From: an uncultured Pelolinea sp.
GTDB taxonomy: Bacteria; Chloroflexota; Anaerolineae; Anaerolineales; Anaerolineaceae
Direction of reading: 5' to 3'
Assembly (NCBI GenBank): GCA_937902055.1
Contig: CALGUJ010000203.1
Coordinates: 1-10,393, forward strand
DNA: 10,393 nt
The position numbers were made by a program, and so were the translations under genes. The stretch's first letter is position 1; each line of letters starts with the position of its first letter. The notes beneath the pieces are model-generated. The model saw only the letters and a list, made by a program, of their open reading frames with translations, did no database searches and was not told the origin of the DNA. This document shows positions 6,699 to 10,393 of this stretch, piece after piece.

Positions 6699-7004
6699 AT
6701 GGAAAATAGAATTTTCAAAATAGCTTCGGTTTGCGGATCCGGTTATGCCACCTCCGGTTGGATTGCCGCCCGTCTGAAAGACGCTCTTCAGGAACGGGGT
6801 ATTGAGGCGGATATCACAGAAGTCAAAGTGATGGATCTGGCAATGGTCGTGGATAACTATGACCTGATCGTTTCGGCTTCCGAGCTCAGTGACATCTATA
6901 GCGTTCCGGTAGTGGCCAGTTCGTCGATCATCACCGGGATCGGCTTCGAAGAAACTTTGGCAAAGATCATCGGAAAATTACAGGAGGTGGCAAACAGGAA
7001 ATAA
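6699..7004 (+). CDS. PTS EIIB component, galactitol (Gat) family
   Basis: This 101-residue cytoplasmic protein has a short beta-strand (I-F-K-I-A-S-V) leading into C-G-S-G-Y-A-T-S, the phosphate-binding loop of EIIB-Gat/Lac-type domains. Cys12 is the phosphocysteine that hands phosphate to the sugar in EIIC. Length is close to GatB (about 95). The remaining alternating hydrophobic strands (Y-D-L-I-V-S-A-S; S-V-P-V-V-A-S-S) fit the Rossmann-like EIIB fold. AGGAG at 6688-6692 overlaps the aldolase stop codon and sits 6 bases before ATG, so its translation is coupled to the aldolase gene. A run of eight T at 7010-7017 follows the stop without a preceding stem, so no termination is expected there. 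Confidence 0.93.
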   Translation: MENRIFKIASVCGSGYATSGWIAARLKDALQERGIEADITEVKVMDLAMVVDNYDLIVSASELSDIYSVPVVASSSIITGIGFEETLAKIIGKLQEVANRK

Positions 7005-7052
7005 GAATCTTTTTTTTCAACAGAATCATTAATTCCAAAATGGAGGTAGTAA

Positions 7053-8333
7053 ATGAGTGCAATAACAAATGCAATTAGCGTGTTTTTTGGATGGATCAAT
7101 TCCCTGGGCGCAACGGTTATTTTACCCATCGCGCTTTTCTTTATCGGGATTGCCTTTAAGTTAAAACCCGGCCAGGCTTTCGTGAACGGTTTGAAAGTCG
7201 GCATTGGCTTTTTCGGCTTGAACGTTATGATCGGCGTGGTCGCGTCCAACATCGGCCCACTGGCTTCCGCAATCGTGGAAAAGACCGGTTTGGCGCTTTC
7301 GATCCCGGATGTGGGTGTCAGCCTGCACTTCCCGATCGCCTTCGCGCTGCCCGCAGCAGCGTTCATGATCCCGCTGGGCATCCTGGTCAACATCGTCATG
7401 CTGCTGCTCAAACTGACCAAGACCGTCGATATCGACGTCTGGAACTTCTGGCCCTGGATGTTCTCGTGGGCGTGCGTGCAGGGATTGACCAACAATGCGT
7501 TCTTCGGTTTCCTGGCCTTCGTTTTCACCGGTGTGGTTTCGCTGGTGTTGGGTGACCTGCAGGCCAAATACATCGAGAAGTACTACAACATGCCGGGCAT
7601 TTCCTTCCCGCATCCTTTCTCGTCCTTCTTCGGCCTGATCGCCTGGCCGTTCATGTGGCTTTTCGATCGCATTCCCGGTATCAAGGACTGGAACGTGGAT
7701 ATCGAATCCCTGCAGAAAAAGATCGGCCCGCTGGGCAACTCGACCGTGTTCGGCCTGGTCATCGGTATCGCCCTTTCCCTGGTCGCCGGTTATGACGTCA
7801 TCAAGGCGCTACAGACGGGCGTGATCGTGGCTGCCATCATGTTGTTGATGCCTGAGATGATCAAGAACCTGATGTCCGGCTTGTTCCCCATCTCCGAAGC
7901 CGCCCGCAAGTACCTGTCGCAGAAATTCCCCGGCCGCGAATTTTACATCGGCCTGGATTGCGCGGTTGGCGTGGCGCAGCCTTCAGCGATCGTGGTGGCG
8001 GTACTGCTGATCCCCATCACCCTGCTCCTGGCTGCCGTTCTGCCCGGCAACAAACTCTTGCCGTTGGCGGACCTGGCTTTCCTGGGCTTCTGGGTGGCCA
8101 TGCCGATGGCGATGTTCAAGAACAATATTCTCAAAGGTGTGCTCTTCGGCACCGTCGCCATTGCGGTCAGCCTGTGGATGGCAACTTCCATCGCTCCCCT
8201 GATGACTCGTTTGTCCGTCGCCGCCGGTTCAACCATACCGGAAGGCGTCTCCCAGGTTTCCATGCTGACCATCTACCCCTGGGCATGGGTAACGACCAAA
8301 TTTGCTTCATTGTTCACGGGTGGGATTTTCTAG
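7053..8333 (+). CDS. PTS EIIC component, galactitol (Gat) family permease
   Basis: This 426-residue integral membrane protein forms the sugar channel of the PTS and binds the substrate while it is phosphorylated by EIIB. Many hydrophobic segments are visible. The N-terminal G-I-A-F-K-L-K-P-G-Q-A-F-V-N-G-L-K-V-G-I is a hallmark of EIIC-Gat (PF03611) proteins. Other conserved blocks include D-V-W-N-F-W-P-W-M-F (about 129-138), P-G-I-S-F-P-H-P near the middle, and G-L-D-C-A-V-G-V-A-Q-P in the C-terminal half. Length is slightly below E. coli GatC (about 450). The start is well defined by GGAGGT five bases before ATG. It is followed by a strong stem-loop, so it is the last gene before a likely drop in transcript level. 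Members of this family transport galactitol, pentitols and other polyols, and the substrate here is open. Confidence 0.93.
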   Translation: MSAITNAISVFFGWINSLGATVILPIALFFIGIAFKLKPGQAFVNGLKVGIGFFGLNVMIGVVASNIGPLASAIVEKTGLALSIPDVGVSLHFPIAFALPAAAFMIPLGILVNIVMLLLKLTKTVDIDVWNFWPWMFSWACVQGLTNNAFFGFLAFVFTGVVSLVLGDLQAKYIEKYYNMPGISFPHPFSSFFGLIAWPFMWLFDRIPGIKDWNVDIESLQKKIGPLGNSTVFGLVIGIALSLVAGYDVIKALQTGVIVAAIMLLMPEMIKNLMSGLFPISEAARKYLSQKFPGREFYIGLDCAVGVAQPSAIVVAVLLIPITLLLAAVLPGNKLLPLADLAFLGFWVAMPMAMFKNNILKGVLFGTVAIAVSLWMATSIAPLMTRLSVAAGSTIPEGVSQVSMLTIYPWAWVTTKFASLFTGGIF

Positions 8334-8334
8334 A

Positions 8335-8367
8335 ATTACCTGCGAAAGGTTGACCTGATCAGGTAAT
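8335..8367 (+). repeat. Inverted repeats between EIIC and the terminator
   Basis: ATTACCTG at 8335-8342 is mirrored by CAGGTAAT at 8360-8367 with 17 bases between. Inside it lies a perfect 12-bp palindrome, ACCTGATCAGGT (8353-8364). An AGGT at 8348-8351 could also pair with ACCT at 8353-8356, so several mutually exclusive folds are possible. It starts two bases after the EIIC stop and ends just before the terminator stem. It could be a 3'-end hairpin, an alternative structure to the terminator, or a protein site. Confidence 0.45.
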
Positions 8368-8371
8368 GGGT

Positions 8372-8413
8372 GGAGGGGCTGTTAGAGGCGATTGCTCTAA
8401 CAGCCCTCCTTTT
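8372..8413 (+). terminator. Rho-independent terminator or attenuator inside the operon
   Basis: Arms 8372-8387 and 8395-8409 form a 15-bp stem with one bulged G and a seven-base loop (8388-8394). The base of the stem is GGAGGG/CCCTCC, followed by TTTT at 8410-8413 and then TCTAATT. This is a textbook intrinsic terminator shape, with a strong G/C foot. It lies between EIIC and the MDR dehydrogenase gene, 32 bases before the dehydrogenase start. No clear promoter follows it, so partial read-through is the simplest way the next two genes would be expressed. Confidence 0.8.
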
Positions 8414-8437
8414 CTAATTATAAGTATTATTTGGATT

Positions 8438-8448
8438 GGAGAATTATG
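8438..8448 (+). promoter_or_regulatory. Ribosome binding site that sets the MDR dehydrogenase start
   Basis: GGAG at 8438-8441 lies four bases before ATG at 8446. A TTG at 8431 in the same frame would add five residues but would include this site, and the family alignment begins at M-K-A, so the ATG is the better start. Confidence 0.75.
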
Positions 8449-9480
8449 AAAGCGGCATTGTTATATGAACCTGAAGTGATCAGGATTGCGGAAGTTCCCG
8501 ATCCTGTTTTAAAAGCGGGCGAGATTCTGGTGGAGCTGAAATCCTGCGGCGTGTGCGCCACGGACGTGAAGAAATTCACCGGCAAGAGCAAATCGCCCTT
8601 TCTCCCATTCATCCTGGGACATGAACCCGCGGGCATCGTGCGCGCTCTGGGCGAAAACACCAGCGCGCAATTAAAAGAGGGAGACCGCGTGGCGATCGCT
8701 CCGGTGATCACCTGCGGGGGCTGCCCGAACTGTATGAGCGGCCGCACCGCCCTGGAAGGCATGGGCATGTGCGACCATTACGAAGTGATCGGTTTCTCGA
8801 TGAACGGCGCCTTCTGCGAATCCGTCGCCGCGCCGGCAGCCAACATTTTCAAGCTGCCCGATACCCTCTCATTCCGCGACGCGGCCATCATCGAACCGGT
8901 GGCTGCCTGCGCCAACGGGGTGCTGCGTTCGTTGTGCACACCTCCCGGCTACGCCGTGGTGCTGGGCGGCGGATTCATGGGCCTGGTTTGCATGCAAATT
9001 TATAAAGCGCTGGGATACAGCGTGCTGATCTCGGACATGCTCGATGACCGCCTGGAACTGGCGAAAATTTTAGGCGCAGACGAAGCTGTCAATCCGCAGA
9101 AGACCGACGTTGAAAAGGCCGTTCGGGAATTCACGCATGGACAGGGCGCCGACAGCCTGATCTGCGCGATCGGCATCCAGGAACTGTCCGAATCCGGCAT
9201 ACGCATGATGCGCAAAGGCGGAAAGATCGTGATGCTGGCTTCCGCAGGAAGCGATACCGCGGTGGCTTTCAATCTCAACCAGCTGCACTACAACCAAACC
9301 GTGATCACCGGTTCGGTCAGCTACACCAGCGCCACGTACGAGTGGGCCATCCGGTTGTTGAGCCTGGGAAAAATCGGCGTCGATCACCTGATCAGCGCCA
9401 CCGGCAACCTGGACGAAGTCGGCAGCCTGTTGGCCATGACCCGCGATCACGCGGGCATCAAGAACGTGGCGTTGTTTTAG
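8446..9480 (+). CDS. Zinc-dependent medium-chain dehydrogenase (GatD/sorbitol dehydrogenase-like)
   Basis: This 344-residue cytoplasmic NAD(P)-dependent oxidoreductase is expected to interconvert an alcohol and a ketone on a polyol or polyol phosphate. Catalytic-zinc residues are C37 (in S-C-G-V-C-A-T-D), H59-E60 (G-H-E-P-A-G) and E150 (I-I-E-P-V-A), the sorbitol/threonine dehydrogenase pattern. The Rossmann motif is G174-x-G176-x-x-G179, and D197 at the end of the second strand favours NAD over NADP. The structural-zinc lobe has C90, C93, C96 and C109, but the last gap is twelve residues and not the usual seven. Residues 1-130 form the catalytic GroES-like part and 165-290 the nucleotide-binding domain. 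It lies downstream of the EIIC terminator and 12 bases before the SDR gene. By analogy with GatD it may oxidise the imported polyol phosphate, but the substrate is inferred only. Confidence 0.88.
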   Translation: MKAALLYEPEVIRIAEVPDPVLKAGEILVELKSCGVCATDVKKFTGKSKSPFLPFILGHEPAGIVRALGENTSAQLKEGDRVAIAPVITCGGCPNCMSGRTALEGMGMCDHYEVIGFSMNGAFCESVAAPAANIFKLPDTLSFRDAAIIEPVAACANGVLRSLCTPPGYAVVLGGGFMGLVCMQIYKALGYSVLISDMLDDRLELAKILGADEAVNPQKTDVEKAVREFTHGQGADSLICAIGIQELSESGIRMMRKGGKIVMLASAGSDTAVAFNLNQLHYNQTVITGSVSYTSATYEWAIRLLSLGKIGVDHLISATGNLDEVGSLLAMTRDHAGIKNVALF

Positions 9481-9492
9481 GAAGGTGAAAAA

Positions 9493-10236
9493 ATGGAGAT
9501 TAACAAGAAAGTTGCCCTGGTCACGGGCGCCGCGCGCGGGATCGGCGAAGCTATCGCCGTAAAATTGGCCGCCGGGGGCTGCCTGGCAGTGATTACCGAT
9601 ATCTCGGAAAACGGCGAAGCCACCGCCGCCCGCTTGCGCGGCCAAGGTTTGCAGGTGGCCTTTCACCGCATGAACGTGGCAGACGCTGACGATGTGGCAG
9701 CCGGGGTTCAAGCCATTACCGGCGACTACGGTCGCATCGATATCCTGGTGAACAACGCCGGCATCCGGCCCACCAAACCTTTCGAGCAGATGACCCCGAC
9801 CGATTGGCAAACGGTATTGCACGTCAACCTGGACGGCGCTTTCTACTGCTGTTCGGCGGTGCTGCCGGTGATGAAAGCCAAAGGTTGGGGCCGCGTGGTC
9901 AGCATCGCCTCGCTGGCCGCCCAACAGGGCTCAACCGGCGGCCATACCCATTACGCTGCATCGAAAGCCGGTGTGCTGGGTTTGACCAAATCGCTTGCCC
10001 GCGAATATGCCCGCTACGGCATCACCGTCAACGCCGTCTCGCCCGGCTGGATCGATACCGAAGGCTGGGGCGGAGCGTTGGATGGCAAGCGCGATGAATA
10101 TGCCGAAAAGGTTCCAGTCGGCAGGTTGGGAAATGGTGCGGATGTGGCCAATGCCGTGGCTTTTCTCGCCTCCGAAGAAGCCGCCTATATCACGGGCGTC
10201 AACTTGCCCATCAACGGCGGTTTATATATCAGTTGA
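9493..10236 (+). CDS. Short-chain dehydrogenase/reductase (classical SDR, FabG-like)
   Basis: This 247-residue Rossmann-fold oxidoreductase has T-G-A-A-R-G-I-G at 11-18 (cofactor loop), N-N-A-G at 87-90, Asn112 and the catalytic set S140, Y154, K158 (Y-A-A-S-K). The C-terminal part carries S-P-G-W-I (183-187) and a final G-G-L-Y-I. Asp36 at the end of the second strand suggests NAD(H) preference, whereas true FabG enzymes use NADPH. That and its operon place make a sugar or polyol (phosphate) dehydrogenase more likely than fatty acid synthesis. A strong GGAAGGTG lies six bases before ATG, 12 bases after the MDR stop. Pairs of MDR and SDR enzymes in PTS operons are known from the sorbose operon (SorE and SorD); whether the steps match is unknown. 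No good terminator hairpin follows, only T-rich sequence before the convergent tRNA. Confidence 0.9.
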   Translation: MEINKKVALVTGAARGIGEAIAVKLAAGGCLAVITDISENGEATAARLRGQGLQVAFHRMNVADADDVAAGVQAITGDYGRIDILVNNAGIRPTKPFEQMTPTDWQTVLHVNLDGAFYCCSAVLPVMKAKGWGRVVSIASLAAQQGSTGGHTHYAASKAGVLGLTKSLAREYARYGITVNAVSPGWIDTEGWGGALDGKRDEYAEKVPVGRLGNGADVANAVAFLASEEAAYITGVNLPINGGLYIS

Positions 10237-10293
10237 TTTGCACAAAAACAGGGGGATTTTCTTTTATTTTTCTTCTTGAGTTTAAATAAATAG

Positions 10294-10366
10294 CTCCTCG
10301 ACCAGGACTCGAACCTGGAACCTAGCGGTTAACAGCCGCCCGCTCTGCCGATTGAGCTATCGAGGA
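10294..10366 (-). tRNA. tRNA-Asn (anticodon GTT)
   Basis: The minus strand folds into a complete 73-base cloverleaf. It has a perfect 7-bp acceptor stem (TCCTCGA with TCGAGGA), a 4-bp D stem, and a 5-bp anticodon stem with one G-U pair. The anticodon loop CTGTTAA has GTT at plus 10331-10333. The T arm is CCAGG-TTCGAGT-CCTGG. Variable loop AGGTT and discriminator G fit asparagine tRNA. The CCA end is not encoded (CTA follows the discriminator), so a CCA-adding enzyme is needed. It is convergent with the PTS operon. Confidence 0.97.
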
Positions 10367-10376
10367 AAGCCCAGTT

Positions 10377-10382
10377 ATTATA
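10377..10382 (-). promoter_or_regulatory. -10 box of the tRNA-Asn gene
   Basis: The minus strand reads TATAAT here, ending ten bases before the mature 5' end of the tRNA. The matching -35 box would lie beyond the window edge and cannot be checked. Confidence 0.55.
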
Positions 10383-10393
10383 GAAGTGCTTAA

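Noticed and set aside
7005..7052. Run of eight T after the EIIB gene as a terminator
   Set aside because: No stem precedes the T-run, and EIIC, which must work with EIIB, follows directly with a strong ribosome site.
5323..8364. CCTGAT/ATCAGG half-sites near 5323-5353 and 8354-8363 as one regulon motif
   Set aside because: The hexamer also occurs by chance in several coding regions (Leu-Ile codons), and the spacing differs between the two places.
9070..9924. Minus-strand open frame (284 codons) spanning the MDR/SDR junction
   Set aside because: It is antisense to two genes with intact family motifs, and its His/Gln/Gly-rich product shows no domain.
10294..10366. tRNA-Asn as an attachment site for an integrated element carrying the PTS operon
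   Set aside because: No integrase gene and no second copy of the tRNA 3' end is visible in the window, and base composition does not shift at the operon.

Overview
The window looks like a piece of a moderate-GC bacterial chromosome. Cues are Shine-Dalgarno-led ATG starts, one type II lipoprotein and a tRNA without an encoded CCA end. The lipoprotein layout (lipobox, Ig-like domain, Pro/Glu-rich linker) and the gene mix recall anaerobic Chloroflexi (Anaerolineae), but this is an impression and not a demonstrated assignment. No mobile element, CRISPR array or phage gene is visible.

Left part (1-2903, all minus strand): the N-terminal 271 codons of an APC-superfamily amino acid permease run off the left edge; a lipoprotein follows with its own good promoter and a hairpin terminator; then a helix-hairpin-helix DNA glycosylase. 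A small two-helix membrane protein (2909-3097) sits 5 bases upstream of the glycosylase, and the large PRD regulator (3149-5245) lies just upstream of that. The three may be co-transcribed.

Centre and right (3149-10236): a sugar or polyol phosphotransferase (PTS) locus of the galactitol (Gat) family. A multi-domain, MtlR-type regulator is divergent from an operon encoding EIIA, a class I FbaB/LacD-like aldolase, EIIB and EIIC, followed by a zinc-dependent (MDR) dehydrogenase and a short-chain (SDR) dehydrogenase. The expected flow is uptake and phosphorylation by EIIA-EIIB-EIIC, oxidation or reduction by the two dehydrogenases, and cleavage by the aldolase. No sugar kinase is present, which suggests direct cleavage of a ketose 1-phosphate. 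The substrate cannot be named from sequence. EI and HPr must be encoded elsewhere.

The regulator/operon gap (5246-5400) holds two back-to-back promoter candidates that share one -35 region inside an inverted repeat. A strong stem-loop with a T tail lies between EIIC and the two dehydrogenase genes and could lower their expression relative to the transporter. The regulator keeps its EIIB cysteine and EIIA histidine but seems to have lost most of the PRD histidines.

Right edge: a complete tRNA-Asn (GTT) on the minus strand, convergent with the operon, with a TATAAT box just upstream.
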